Notes: a model not told the origin generated them from the sequence alone. Numbered from the stretch's first letter, positions 18,132 through 26,738 are shown. The stretch is 64,000 nt of DNA from Acidovorax sp. sif1233 (GCF_019218755.1 NZ_JAHUWZ010000004.1:62001-126000); one strand, 5' to 3'. Made by a program: numbers and translations.

Positions 18132-19535
18132 TCACACGTCCAGTGCGGGGGGCTTGGGCGCGTCCGCGGAGCGGTGCTGCAGCGGCAGCACCGCGGAGAC
18201 CAGGGTGCCGCTGCCCGCGCGCGAGGTGATCGACAGCCGGCCGCCCGCGGACTCCACGCGGTGGCGCATGCCGGACAGGCCATGCGACGTGGGGCGCACC
18301 GTCGCCGGGTCGAAGCCGACCCCGTCGTCACGCACCTGCACCGCCACATGGGTGGGATAGCCATGCACCGACACCAGGATCTTGCTGGCCTTCGCGTACT
18401 TTCCGATGTTGGTCAGGGCCTCCTGGACCATGCGATACACCGTGAGCTGCGAGGCATCGGGCAACTGCACCGCCTCCAGGCTGGTCTCCACCTCGATGCC
18501 GGCGCGCTCGGCATATTCGCGCGTGAGGATTTCAATGGCCGCGGTCAGCCCGAGGTTGGAGAGCGATGAAGGCCGCAGGTCCTCGATGATGCGCCGCTTG
18601 AGCGCGATGCCGCTGTTGAGCGTTTCGGTCAGGTGCTTGAGCCGCTCCGCCACCTCGGGCACGGTGGCATCGATCTTGGACTTGAGCCGCGCGACGTCCA
18701 GCTTGGCCGCCGTGAGCAGCGCGCCGAGTTCATCGTGCAGCTCGCGCGCGAGGTGCCCGCGCTCCTCTTCGCGCACCTGCTGCAGGTGGTTGGCCAGTTC
18801 GGAAAGCGTTGCGGTGCGGTCCCTCACGAGTCCCTCCAGGCGATCCCGCTCGCGCTCGAGCAGGGCCTGCTCGCGCAGGTTGACCACCTGCAGCGCCTGC
18901 GCCTGGCGCAGGTACATGTAGAACGCGAGCAGCCCGATGACGGTGACCGTGGCGATGCCGATGCGCGACAGCATGAGCGATTGCTCGATCTGCTCCTGGC
19001 CCTGCTTGACATGCCGGTCGCTGCGCGCGATCAGCTCCAGCGCATGCTTGCGGATCGCCTCCATGTGCTCCTTGCCCACGTCGGTGTGCAGGATGAATTT
19101 CCAGGCGTCCTCATTGCCCTGCCGGCGCAGGCGCAGGCTCAGCTCCATCTCCGCCAGCTTGCGGGAGATCTGCCGCGACAGCAGTGCGAACTCCTGCATG
19201 TCGTCGGGGGCATCCATGAACAGTTCGCGCAACCCGTCCAAATTGGTCTGCACGCTGGCCACGGCCTTGTCGTAGGGCTCCAGGTAGGTCTCGTTGCCGG
19301 TGAGCAGGTAGCCGCGCTGGCCTGTCTCCGCGTCCAGCATGCTCTGCAGCAGGGTATTGACGGCCTTGCGCGTGTTCTGGCCGTGCGTCATCTGCTCGAC
19401 CGCATCCTGCGAACGCATGTGCCCCGTTTCATTGATCCCCACCAGCACCATGGCCGCCAGCAGCGCCATCGGCAGGCTCAACGCCATCTTGCGAACCTTG
19501 GGAAGCCAGATGCGGGTGTTTTCTTTGAGGCTCAT
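18132..19535 (-). CDS. CHASE3-domain sensor histidine kinase (NarX/DegS-type HisKA_3)
   Basis: 467 residues. A membrane segment at ~15-35 and another at ~215-235 flank a periplasmic CHASE3-like helical sensor (DAETGQRGYLLTGNETYLEPY). Then a coiled coil, the HisKA_3 phosphoacceptor ARELHDELGALL with His267, and a HATPase domain (NIGKYAKAS for the N-box, DDGVGFDP, HGLSGMRHRV). It should phosphorylate the NarL-type regulator encoded divergently. The start MSLKENTRIW is chosen as the first Met before the first membrane segment. The CHASE3 ligand is unknown. Confidence 0.9.
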   Translation of the reverse strand: MSLKENTRIWLPKVRKMALSLPMALLAAMVLVGINETGHMRSQDAVEQMTHGQNTRKAVNTLLQSMLDAETGQRGYLLTGNETYLEPYDKAVASVQTNLDGLRELFMDAPDDMQEFALLSRQISRKLAEMELSLRLRRQGNEDAWKFILHTDVGKEHMEAIRKHALELIARSDRHVKQGQEQIEQSLMLSRIGIATVTVIGLLAFYMYLRQAQALQVVNLREQALLERERDRLEGLVRDRTATLSELANHLQQVREEERGHLARELHDELGALLTAAKLDVARLKSKIDATVPEVAERLKHLTETLNSGIALKRRIIEDLRPSSLSNLGLTAAIEILTREYAERAGIEVETSLEAVQLPDASQLTVYRMVQEALTNIGKYAKASKILVSVHGYPTHVAVQVRDDGVGFDPATVRPTSHGLSGMRHRVESAGGRLSITSRAGSGTLVSAVLPLQHRSADAPKPPALDV

Positions 19536-19573
19536 ACGCGGTATTCTGGATAATGTCTGAGGACCCGGCCGCC

Positions 19574-19596
19574 GCCACACCCCATCAGGGTGTGGC
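19574..19596. promoter_or_regulatory. Inverted repeat between divergent kinase and regulator genes
   Basis: GCCACACCC (19574-19582), five bases, GGGTGTGGC (19588-19596). Perfect 9-bp arms, 39 bases before the kinase gene and 68 before the regulator gene. NarL-family regulators bind inverted repeats of short arms, so this is a candidate autoregulatory site. There is no T-run. Confidence 0.5.
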
Positions 19597-19663
19597 ATGC
19601 CGAAGAACCTGTGCAACCAACAAACATCAGGCGCGGCACCACCGCCCTGCGAAAGAAAGATCG

Positions 19664-20296
19664 ATGATCAAGATTGGCATTGTGGATGACCACGCGATTG
19701 TTCGTTCCGGGCTGCGGCAATTTCTGTCGGAGCACGTGGATCTGCGGGTGGAGGGCGAGGCCGCCAACGGCCGCGAAGCCATCGACCTCGTGCGCAACAA
19801 GGAAATCGACGTGCTGCTGATGGACCTGTCGATGCCCGGCCAAAGCGGGCTGGATGCGCTGGCCATGCTGCGCGCCAAGGCGCCGGACATGGGCATCCTG
19901 ATCCTGAGCGGCTATCCCGAAGAGCACTACGCGATCAACCTGATCCGCCAGGGCGCGAGCGGCTACCTGAACAAGGAATGCGAGCCCTCGGAAATCGTGG
20001 AAGCGATCCGCACCATCGCGCTGGGCCGGCGCTACCTCACGCCCGCCGTGGCCGAACTGCTGGCCCAGCAGCTCAACCGCAAGGACGACGCCCCGCCGCA
20101 CGAGCAGCTGTCGGAGCGCGAGTTCCAGGTGTTCCTCAAGCTTGCCAAGGGCGAGACGGCGGGCGACATCGCCAAGGCCTTGTCGTTGAGCGTCAAGACG
20201 GTGAGCACCTACCGGACGCGTCTGATGGAAAAGATGAGCCTGTCCTCCAACAGCGATCTGACCTACTACGCGCTCAAGAACCGCCTGATTGACTGA
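19664..20296 (+). CDS. NarL/FixJ-family response regulator
   Basis: 210 residues. Receiver domain with acidic pair Asp8-Asp9, phosphoacceptor Asp54 (LLMDLSMPG), Ser in LILSGY and Lys in GYLNKE; then a LuxR-type helix-turn-helix (LSEREFQVFLKLAKGETAGD, LSLSVKTVSTYRTRLMEKM). It is the evident partner of the CHASE3 kinase. The ATG at 19664 is preceded by GAAAGAAAG and begins the receiver; frames further upstream run through the inverted repeat. Genes controlled elsewhere cannot be told from the sequence. Confidence 0.93.
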   Translation: MIKIGIVDDHAIVRSGLRQFLSEHVDLRVEGEAANGREAIDLVRNKEIDVLLMDLSMPGQSGLDALAMLRAKAPDMGILILSGYPEEHYAINLIRQGASGYLNKECEPSEIVEAIRTIALGRRYLTPAVAELLAQQLNRKDDAPPHEQLSEREFQVFLKLAKGETAGDIAKALSLSVKTVSTYRTRLMEKMSLSSNSDLTYYALKNRLID

Positions 20297-20399
20297 CATG
20301 GAACAGTGGCCTCAGTCCGGGGTCATGATTCGGGTCCGGCGGGGCATGGAGGTTCAGGTGTGAAGCCTGGACCCGGCGTGCAGCCCCGCCGCGGCGGGT

Positions 20400-20822
20400 T
20401 CACGCAGCTTGGCCAGATGCCGGCATGGGGGGGTTGGAGTCCAGGGGCACGGGGCCGCTGTGCTGGATGCAGTAGTCCACCAGCGCGTCGATTTCATTGG
20501 ATTTGTCGAACACCGCGTCCACGCCCAGCTGCGCACAGCGCATGCGCACGTCGGGTGTCGCATAGTTGCTGAGCACCACCATCTTCTGGCCAGGCTTGCG
20601 GTCGCGGCAGGCCGCCAGCACCCCCAGGCCGCTGCCCTGGCGCAGGAACAGGTCCACGATGGCCAGGTCCCACTGCCCGCTGTTCGCGGCCAGCCAGCTC
20701 TTGCCTTCGTCTTCCGTCTCCGCCACTCCCACCGCCTCTACGGACGCCAACTCTTCGAGAGTACCAATCAGGTTCTCACGGATGGTCGCGTTGTCTTCAA
20801 CGATATAGGTGCGGAGTTTCAC
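20400..20822 (-). CDS. Single-domain response regulator
   Basis: About 140 residues, only a receiver domain: acidic residues in IVEDNATIREN, phosphoacceptor Asp in LAIVDLFLRQG, Ser in VVLSNYA and Lys in VFDKSNE. No DNA-binding domain, so it would act by protein contact. No ATG is near; GTG at 20822 (encoding MKLRTYIVEDN) is the best start, with GTG at 20852 possible. Convergent with the NarL-type regulator and likely part of the same signalling group. Confidence 0.85.
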   Translation of the reverse strand: MKLRTYIVEDNATIRENLIGTLEELASVEAVGVAETEDEGKSWLAANSGQWDLAIVDLFLRQGSGLGVLAACRDRKPGQKMVVLSNYATPDVRMRCAQLGVDAVFDKSNEIDALVDYCIQHSGPVPLDSNPPMPASGQAA

Positions 20823-20936
20823 GGAAGGGGTCCAGTTTCGCGACCGGTGCACAGTTGCGCTGATCGAGCCTCGAATTTAGATGCTGTGATGCCGTGATTC
20901 TGCCAGCCGCCACACGCGGCGGTTGTAGGAGGAATC

Positions 20937-21686
20937 CTACCGCGCAACACACACGGGGCAGCCGGGTGCGCGCCCTACATGCATGGTGCTCCACTCCATG
21001 GACCGGCCGTCCAGCATGAGCAGGCGGCCAGCCAGCGAAGTGCCGATGCCGGCCAGCAGCTTGAGCGCCTCCGCCGCCTGCATCGCCCCGACCACCCCCA
21101 CCAGCGGAGCGAACACGCCCATGGTCGAACAGGCCACCTCCTCGAATTCGGCCTCCGGGGGGAAGATGCAGGCATAGCAGGGGGATTGCGCGGCACGTGG
21201 ATCGACCACCGTGATCTGCCCGTCGAACCGGATCACCGCCCCCGCGACCAGCGGCTTGGCATGGGCGACGCACGCCGCGTTGATGGCGTGGCGCGTGGCG
21301 TAGTTGTCGCTGCAATCGAGCACCACGGTGGCTTCGCGCACGAGCGCATCGAGCACGCCGGCATCGGCCCGCGCCTGAAGCGCCGTGACCCGCACCCCGG
21401 GATTGATGGCAGCCATGGCGGCGGCCGCGGAGGCCACCTTGGGCTGCCCGACCCGCGCCGTGGTGTGGGCGATCTGCCGCTGCAGGTTGGTGAGGTCGAC
21501 CACATCGTCGTCCACCAGCGTGATGTGCCCGACGCCAGCGGAGGCAAGGTACAGCGCGGCGGGCGAACCCAGGCCGCCCGCGCCGATGATGACGGCATGC
21601 GCCGCCAGCACCCGCTCCTGCCCTTCGATGCCCATCTCATCGAGCAGGATGTGGCGCGAGTAGCGCAGGAGCTGGTCGTCGGTCAT
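20937..21686 (-). CDS. moeB: MoeB/ThiF/HesA-family adenylyltransferase
   Basis: 249 residues. An E1-like enzyme that adenylates the C-terminal glycine of a ubiquitin-like sulfur carrier such as MoaD or ThiS. Seen: nucleotide loop IIGAGGLGSPAALYLA, DDDVVDLTNLQRQ, DCSDNYATRHAIN, and zinc Cys pairs CYAC and CPVC. Length fits MoeB without a rhodanese domain. Sequence alone does not separate MoeB from ThiF. It lies downstream of ctpA, separated by a terminator. Confidence 0.85.
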   Translation of the reverse strand: MTDDQLLRYSRHILLDEMGIEGQERVLAAHAVIIGAGGLGSPAALYLASAGVGHITLVDDDVVDLTNLQRQIAHTTARVGQPKVASAAAAMAAINPGVRVTALQARADAGVLDALVREATVVLDCSDNYATRHAINAACVAHAKPLVAGAVIRFDGQITVVDPRAAQSPCYACIFPPEAEFEEVACSTMGVFAPLVGVVGAMQAAEALKLLAGIGTSLAGRLLMLDGRSMEWSTMHVGRAPGCPVCVAR

Positions 21687-21747
21687 GAAGGAATCCCAAG
21701 CAGAAAAGTGAACACAGCCAAGGGCAAAGTCAAAGGCACAAAAGGAA

Positions 21748-21774
21748 AAGCCGGATTCCGCTGGAATCCGGCTT
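21748..21774 (-). terminator. Intrinsic terminator after ctpA
   Basis: AAGCCGGATTCC (21748-21759), three bases, GGAATCCGGCTT (21763-21774). Read on the minus strand the 12-bp stem is followed by TTCCTTTTG. It lies 31 bases past the ctpA stop. Confidence 0.8.
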
Positions 21775-21805
21775 GGAGCCGATCAGACCACGAGCGAAAG
21801 AAAGC

Positions 21806-23242
21806 TCAATTCTCTTTCTTTTCTTCCTTGCGTTCCGTCAAGGTCTTGCTGACCAGCACGGAGCGGCCCTTGAGCTGGTTCAGCGCCTGCACCAGCTGGA
21901 AGTCCTTGTCCGAACCGAATTCGGGCGCCTTGCGGTCGGAAGCGGGCTTCTTGGCCTCGTCCTCCATGCGCTTGCGCGCATCCTCGCGGGCCTTTTCACG
22001 GGCCTCGTCCTTCTTTTCCTCGCCCTGGCCGCTGCCCAGGTGCTTGTCGAGGTCGGCCTCGCGCATGCGCAGGGCCGCAAAGATGTTGCCCTCCTCGGAC
22101 TCGTCGATCATCACGTCGGGCACGATGCCCTTGGCCTGGATCGATTTGCCGCTCGGCGTGTAGTAGCGTGCCGTGGTCAGCTTGATGCCGGTATCAGGCC
22201 CCAGGGGACGCACCGTCTGCACCGACCCCTTGCCGAACGTCTGGCTGCCCATGATGGTGGCGCGCTTGTGGTCCTGCAGCGCGCCGGCCACGATCTCGCT
22301 GGCGGATGCCGAGCCTTCGTTCACCAGCACCACCAGGGGCACGGACTTGAGGGCCGGGGGAAGGCGGCGCAGCGGGTCGCCGCCGCCACGGCGCTGGTAG
22401 TAGTCCGGCGATGCCTTGTAGGTCGCCTTGCTGTCTGCCAGCTGGCCGTTGGTCGTGACCACCGTGACGTTCTCCGGCAAAAACGCGGCCGAGACGGCTA
22501 CGGCCGCGTCCAGCAGGCCACCGGGATCGTTGCGCAGGTCCAGCACCAGGCCCTTGAGGTTGGGGTCCTGCTTGTAGACCTCCTCCACCTTGCGCACGAA
22601 GTCATCGACCGTGCGCTCCTGGAACTGCGACAGGCGGATCCAGGCGTATCCGGGCTCCACCACCTTGCCCTTGACGGACTGGGTCTTGATCTCTTCGCGC
22701 GTGATCGTCACCGGGAACGAGCGGTTCTCGTCCTTGCGGAAGATGGTGAGCGTGACCTTGGTGTTGGGCTCGCCGCGCATGCGCTTGACGGCGTCGTTGA
22801 GCGACAGCCCCTTGACCGCCGTTTCGTCGATCTTGGTGATCAGGTCGTTGGTCTTGAGGCCGGCGCGAAACGCCGGGGACCCCTCGATGGGCGAGACGAC
22901 CTTGATGAGCCCGTCTTCCTGGGTGATCTCGATGCCCACGCCCACGAAGCGGCCCGACGTGCCCTCGCGGAATTCCTTGAAGGACTTCTTGTCGAAATAC
23001 TGGGAGTGCGGATCCAGGCTGGCGACCATGCCCGAAATGGCGTCGGTGATGAGCTTCTTGTCGTCCACCGGCTCGACATAGTCGGTCTTCACCAGGCCGA
23101 ACACCGCCGACAGCTGCTGGATTTCCTCCAGGGGCAGTGGCGTCATGGCGCCGCGCGCCACCGTCTGCAGGGACACCGTGGTGAGCGCTCCGGCCACCAC
23201 CCCCACCGACACCCATCCTGCAATTTTAAGTTTGTGGCCCAT
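21806..23242 (-). CDS. ctpA: S41 family C-terminal processing peptidase
   Basis: 478 residues. An N-terminal signal/anchor (LKIAGWVSVGVVAGALTTVSL), a PDZ domain at ~95-165 (GVGIEITQEDGLIKV, KTNDLITKIDE), and the S41 catalytic core with Ser in NEGSASASEI and Lys in TFGKGSVQ. The C-terminal ~80 residues are highly charged and coiled-coil-like (GEEKKDEAREKAREDARKR). It cleaves periplasmic protein tails. Start MGHKLKIAG is just before the signal. Downstream of gpmA on the same strand, as in many betaproteobacteria. Confidence 0.93.
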   Translation of the reverse strand: MGHKLKIAGWVSVGVVAGALTTVSLQTVARGAMTPLPLEEIQQLSAVFGLVKTDYVEPVDDKKLITDAISGMVASLDPHSQYFDKKSFKEFREGTSGRFVGVGIEITQEDGLIKVVSPIEGSPAFRAGLKTNDLITKIDETAVKGLSLNDAVKRMRGEPNTKVTLTIFRKDENRSFPVTITREEIKTQSVKGKVVEPGYAWIRLSQFQERTVDDFVRKVEEVYKQDPNLKGLVLDLRNDPGGLLDAAVAVSAAFLPENVTVVTTNGQLADSKATYKASPDYYQRRGGGDPLRRLPPALKSVPLVVLVNEGSASASEIVAGALQDHKRATIMGSQTFGKGSVQTVRPLGPDTGIKLTTARYYTPSGKSIQAKGIVPDVMIDESEEGNIFAALRMREADLDKHLGSGQGEEKKDEAREKAREDARKRMEDEAKKPASDRKAPEFGSDKDFQLVQALNQLKGRSVLVSKTLTERKEEKKEN

Positions 23243-23364
23243 ACAACACCTTTTACCGCTTCGAATCAATATACACCTTGGAAGGGCCGAACCCGCCGCG
23301 GTTCCGCACGGGCACTCACTTTGGCAAGAGAAGATGGCGGGTTTTCCCCGTCTTTACGCGAGCT

Positions 23365-24108
23365 TTACGCCTTGCCCTGCGATGCCACGGCGGCCGCGGC
23401 CCTGGCGGCCGCTTCCGCGTCACCCAGATAGTAGTGGCGGATGGGTTTCAGGTCGGCGTCGAGTTCATATACCAGTGGAATCCCGTTGGGAATGTTCAGG
23501 CCGACGATGTCGGACTCGGAGATGCCGTCGAGGTACTTGACGAGCGCCCGGATGGAGTTGCCGTGCGCGGCCAGCACCACGCGCTTGCCCGAGCGGATGG
23601 CCGGCGCCATCGCGTCGTTCCAGAAGGGCAGCACGCGCGCCACGGTGTCCTTGAGGCATTCGGTCAGTGGCACGCTGCCCTCGGCCAGCGCGGCGTAGCG
23701 GCGGTCGCCACGCTCGCTGCGGGGGTCGGTGGCTTCCAGTGCGGGCGGCGGCGTGTCGTAGCTGCGGCGCCAGACCAGCACCTGCTCGTCGCCATACTGC
23801 TTGGCCATGTCGGCCTTGTTCAGGCCCTGCAGGGCGCCGTAGTGGCGCTCGTTCAGGCGCCAGTCCTTGACGACCGGCAGCCAGGTGCAGTCCATCTCGT
23901 CCAGCGTGTACCAGAGGGTGTGGATGGCACGCTTGAGCACGCTGGTGAAGGCCAGATCGAACTCGTAGCCCTCGGCCTTGAGCAGCTTGCCAGCGGACAT
24001 GGCCTGGGAAACTCCCGTGGGCGTGAGGTCGACATCGGTCCAGCCGGTAAAGCGGTTTTCAAGGTTCCAGGTGGATTCGCCGTGGCGGATCAGGACGAGT
24101 TTGTACAT
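23365..24108 (-). CDS. gpmA: 2,3-bisphosphoglycerate-dependent phosphoglycerate mutase
   Basis: 247 residues. Interconverts 3- and 2-phosphoglycerate in glycolysis and gluconeogenesis. LIRHGES holds the phospho-His (residue 9); [27 protein letters not shown] and [15 protein letters not shown] (second catalytic His) are all typical. An extra Ala-rich tail ends [10 protein letters not shown]. Divergent from the rhodanese gene, 87 bases apart. Confidence 0.96.
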   Translation of the reverse strand: MYKLVLIRHGESTWNLENRFTGWTDVDLTPTGVSQAMSAGKLLKAEGYEFDLAFTSVLKRAIHTLWYTLDEMDCTWLPVVKDWRLNERHYGALQGLNKADMAKQYGDEQVLVWRRSYDTPPPALEATDPRSERGDRRYAALAEGSVPLTECLKDTVARVLPFWNDAMAPAIRSGKRVVLAAHGNSIRALVKYLDGISESDIVGLNIPNGIPLVYELDADLKPIRHYYLGDAEAAARAAAAVASQGKA

Positions 24109-24156
24109 GGTTTCCCCAGGAAAGGCGGGTCAAAGAAATGCGGGCCAAAACCCAGC

Positions 24157-24166
24157 ATTCTAGAAT
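24157..24166 (+). promoter_or_regulatory. Possible -10 region of the rhodanese-grxC-secB genes
   Basis: ATTCTAGAAT is a perfect 10-base palindrome containing TAGAAT, a good -10 hexamer, 30 bases before the rhodanese start. The matching -35 is not convincing. Confidence 0.35.
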
Positions 24167-24195
24167 TACGCCGTTCGCCAACCCAAGGAATCTTC

Positions 24196-24603
24196 GTGAA
24201 ATTCATTATCGACAACTGGTATCTGATCTTTGTTGCACTGGCTTCGGGCGGCATGTTGCTGTGGCCGGTGCTCAAGAACGCCAGTGGTGGCTCGCTGACG
24301 CCCGCCCGGGCCGTGCAGCTCATCAACAGGGAAAAAGCCATCGTCATCGACGTGTGCGAAACCGAGGAATTCGCCGCCGGCCATGTGAACGGCGCCAGGA
24401 ACGTGCCCCTGGGCCAGCTCGAAGAGCGCCTGCCCACGGTGGTCAAGAACAAGGCGCTGCCCGTGGTGCTGGTCTGCGCGAGCGGCGCCCGCGCCAACCG
24501 CGCGGTGGCCATTGCCAAGAAGCTGGGCTACGAGAACGCCCAGTCGCTCGCTGGTGGCCTGAAGGCCTGGCGCGAAGCCAGCCTGCCTGTGGAAAAAGCC
24601 TGA
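24196..24603 (+). CDS. Membrane-anchored rhodanese-like protein
   Basis: 135 residues. One N-terminal membrane segment (WYLIFVALASGGMLLWPVL), then a single rhodanese domain with the active-site loop VLVCASGARANRA (Cys in CASGAR). This loop would carry a persulfide. Starts at GTG 24196, eight bases after AAGGAA; no ATG fits. First gene of a run with grxC, secB and gpsA, an order common in betaproteobacteria. A redox or sulfur-transfer role is inferred from the domain. Confidence 0.88.
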   Translation: MKFIIDNWYLIFVALASGGMLLWPVLKNASGGSLTPARAVQLINREKAIVIDVCETEEFAAGHVNGARNVPLGQLEERLPTVVKNKALPVVLVCASGARANRAVAIAKKLGYENAQSLAGGLKAWREASLPVEKA

Positions 24604-24680
24604 TCCGCCCCCAGTTATTGGGTCCGCGATAGTCTTGCCACTGATTTTTAGCCCCACAGGAAGAAAGAGGAAGGTCCGCC

Positions 24681-24941
24681 ATGCAACCCGTGAAGATGTA
24701 CACCACCGCCGTCTGCCCCTACTGCATCCGGGCCAAGCAGATCCTCAAGTCCAAGGGCGTGGAGCAGATCGAGGAAATCCGCATCGACACCGACCCCGCC
24801 GCGCGCGTCCACATGATGGAGATCACCGGCCGCCGCACGGTGCCGCAGATCTACATCGGTGAAACCCATGTGGGCGGCCACGATGATCTGGTGGCGCTGG
24901 ACAGCCGCGGCGAGCTCATGCCCTTGCTGGGCGCCGCCTGA
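24681..24941 (+). CDS. grxC: Glutaredoxin 3
   Basis: 86 residues. Thiol-disulfide oxidoreductase reduced by glutathione. Active site CPYC in TTAVCPYCIRAK; RRTVPQIYI carries the cis-Pro and GGHDDLVAL the glutathione-binding GG. The start has a GAGGAAGG ribosome site nearby. Lies between the rhodanese and secB genes. Confidence 0.95.
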   Translation: MQPVKMYTTAVCPYCIRAKQILKSKGVEQIEEIRIDTDPAARVHMMEITGRRTVPQIYIGETHVGGHDDLVALDSRGELMPLLGAA

Positions 24942-24978
24942 CCCCCACCGCGGGCGCTGCATAATGCAGCCCCATGTG

Positions 24979-25015
24979 CCCGCTGCGGGAGCTTTTCCCG
25001 GGCGGGTTTTGTTTT
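24979..25015 (+). terminator. Hairpin with T-run between grxC and secB
   Basis: CCCGC (24979-24983) pairs with GCGGG (25002-25006), with inner GGGA/TCCC pairing, followed by TTTTGTTTT. It should end part of the transcription from grxC or act as an attenuator before secB. Confidence 0.65.
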
Positions 25016-25049
25016 GCTAGAAATTCCGTTAGAGCAAAGAGACTTCACC

Positions 25050-25508
25050 ATGGCCGACCAAGAAAATCCCGTGTTCCAGATCCAGCGCGTCTACCTCAAG
25101 GACATGTCGCTCGAGCAGCCCAATTCCCCCGGCATCCTGCTGGAGCAAGAGCAGCCGAACGTCGACATCCAGCTGGGCGTGGAAGCCACGCCCGTGGCCG
25201 AAGGCATCTTCGAAGTGGCCGTGACCGCCACCGTGCAGACCAAGATCAAGGACAAGACCGTGTTCCTGGTCGAAGCCAAGCAGGCCGGCATCTTCGAGAT
25301 CCGCAACGTGCCGGAAGACCAGATGGGCCCGATCATGGGCATCGCCTGCCCGCAGATCGTGTACCCCTACCTGCGCGGCAACGTGGCCGACCTGATCAAC
25401 CGCGCCGGCTTCCCGCCCGTGCACCTGGCCGAAATCAACTTCCAGGCCATGTACGAGCAGCAGCAAGCCCAGGCCGCCGGCCAGGCTTCGCCCATCATCA
25501 CGCAATAA
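25050..25508 (+). CDS. secB: Protein-export chaperone SecB
   Basis: 152 residues. Cytosolic tetrameric chaperone that keeps exported proteins unfolded and hands them to SecA. Seen: [38 protein letters not shown] and [25 protein letters not shown], all typical. MADQENPVF at 25050 is the start; the sequence upstream belongs to the terminator region. A long dispersed hairpin repeat begins six bases after the stop. Confidence 0.96.
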   Translation: MADQENPVFQIQRVYLKDMSLEQPNSPGILLEQEQPNVDIQLGVEATPVAEGIFEVAVTATVQTKIKDKTVFLVEAKQAGIFEIRNVPEDQMGPIMGIACPQIVYPYLRGNVADLINRAGFPPVHLAEINFQAMYEQQQAQAAGQASPIITQ

Positions 25509-25514
25509 GAAGAG

Positions 25515-25635
25515 CCCCCTGAGGCGCTTCGCGCCTTCCCCCTTTCTCGTCGCGCTGCGCGCTCGGGAGGGGGACGCGGCCAACGGCCTGGCAAAGCCAG
25601 TTCCGCGGCTACCCCGCCTGGGCCGCGCCGCTGGC
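25515..25635 (+). repeat. Dispersed multi-hairpin intergenic repeat, copy 2
   Basis: Starts CCCCCTGAG, like the copy at 454. The first stem is AGGCGC/GCGCCT around TTC (copy 1: AGCGGC/GCCGCT around TGC), then TTCCCCC facing GGAGGGGGAC, then ACGGCCTGGCAAAGCC. Like copy 1 it sits immediately behind a gene stop (secB). Confidence 0.75.
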
Positions 25636-25678
25636 AGGGGCCGCGGGCGAGGCGTAGCGCGGAGATCATCGAATCAAA

Positions 25679-25738
25679 GACTTTTTGGCCTCCAGCGCCT
25701 GATGAATAAGCGCAAGCAGCTATGAAAATCATAGTATT
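25679..25738 (-). repeat. Two-hairpin AT-richer repeat, copy C
   Basis: On the minus strand: CTATGA/TCATAG arms, GCGCTT with a diverged partner AGGCGC, then GGAGGCC and a T/A-rich end. The gpsA start codon (25722) and its first five codons lie inside the repeat: its AGCTATGAAAATCATAG arm pair encodes the start of MKIIV. Confidence 0.75.
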
Positions 25739-26738
25739 GGGTGCCGGTGCCTGGGGTTCCGCGCTCGCCATGAGCGCGGCCCAGCACCCTGGCGGCCATG
25801 CGGTCACGCTCTGGGCGCGCGACGCGGGCCAGGCAGACGCCATGCGCGTGGCGCGCCAGAACGCGCGCTATCTGCCGGGCATCGACTTTCCCCCTTCTCT
25901 CTCCATCGCCGACGGCCACTTTGGCGCATTGCTGCCGGATGCCGACCTCGTCATCGTGGCCACGCCCATGGCGGCGCTGCGCGGCATGCTGCAGGCGCTG
26001 CGGGGATGCACGGCGCCCGTGGCCTGGCTGTGCAAGGGCTTCGAGGCAATGCCTCCCGGTGCCGGTTCGGCATCCTTTGGGCTGCTGGCACATGAAGTAC
26101 AAGCGCAAGTAGCTCCTGATTTAATAGCAGGTGTATTCAGCGGTCCGAGCTTTGCGCAGGAAGTGGCGCTGGGCCAGCCCACCGCGCTGGTGGCGGCCAG
26201 CCCGCATGCGCGGGTGCGGGACGCGCTGGTCGGCGCGTTCCACAGCCCCAGCGTGCGGGTGTACGCCAACGAGGACATCGTGGGCGTGGAAGTGGGTGGC
26301 GCCGTGAAGAACGTGCTGGCCATCGCCACGGGCCTGTGCGACGGCCTGGCGCTCGGGCTCAACGCCCGTGCCGCCCTCATCACGCGCGGCCTGGCCGAAA
26401 TGACCCGGCTGGGGCTGGCGCTCGGCGCGCGGCCGGACACGTTCATGGGCCTGTCGGGCCTGGGCGACCTGGTCCTGACCGCCACCGGCGACCTGTCGCG
26501 CAACCGCCGCGTGGGCATGCTGCTGGCGCAGGGCCGCACCCTGGCGCAGGCGGTGGAGTCGCTGGGCCACGTGGCGGAAGGCGTCTACAGCGCCCGCACC
26601 GTGGCGCAGCGGGCCGCCATGCTGGGGGTGGACATGCCCATCACCCGCGCCGCGGTGGCGCTGCTGGACGGCCAGATCCAGCCCGCGGACGCCGTGGCGG
26701 CGCTGATGGGCCGGGGGCCCGCGGCGGAACTGGTGTAG
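25722..26738 (+). CDS. gpsA: NAD(P)-dependent glycerol-3-phosphate dehydrogenase
   Basis: 338 residues. Reduces dihydroxyacetone phosphate to sn-glycerol-3-phosphate for phospholipid synthesis. The N-terminal Rossmann loop [12 protein letters not shown] is at ~5-16; [33 protein letters not shown] and [11 protein letters not shown] are typical. Two dispersed repeats touch this gene: one contains its start codon and a second lies in frame at ~120-138, where unusual TTA and ATA codons (Leu134, Ile135) occur. The reading frame is intact and conserved motifs flank that segment. Confidence 0.95.
   Translation: MKIIVLGAGAWGSALAMSAAQHPGGHAVTLWARDAGQADAMRVARQNARYLPGIDFPPSLSIADGHFGALLPDADLVIVATPMAALRGMLQALRGCTAPVAWLCKGFEAMPPGAGSASFGLLAHEVQAQVAPDLIAGVFSGPSFAQEVALGQPTALVAASPHARVRDALVGAFHSPSVRVYANEDIVGVEVGGAVKNVLAIATGLCDGLALGLNARAALITRGLAEMTRLGLALGARPDTFMGLSGLGDLVLTATGDLSRNRRVGMLLAQGRTLAQAVESLGHVAEGVYSARTVAQRAAMLGVDMPITRAAVALLDGQIQPADAVAALMGRGPAAELV
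26079..26134 (-). repeat. Two-hairpin AT-richer repeat, copy D, inside gpsA
   Basis: On the minus strand: CTGCTATTAAATCAGGAGCTA, TTGCGCTTGTACTTCATGTGCC, AGCAGCCC. This aligns base for base with much of copy E at 29484, but the closing arms are eroded. It lies wholly in the gpsA coding frame and encodes [13 protein letters not shown]. Confidence 0.6.
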
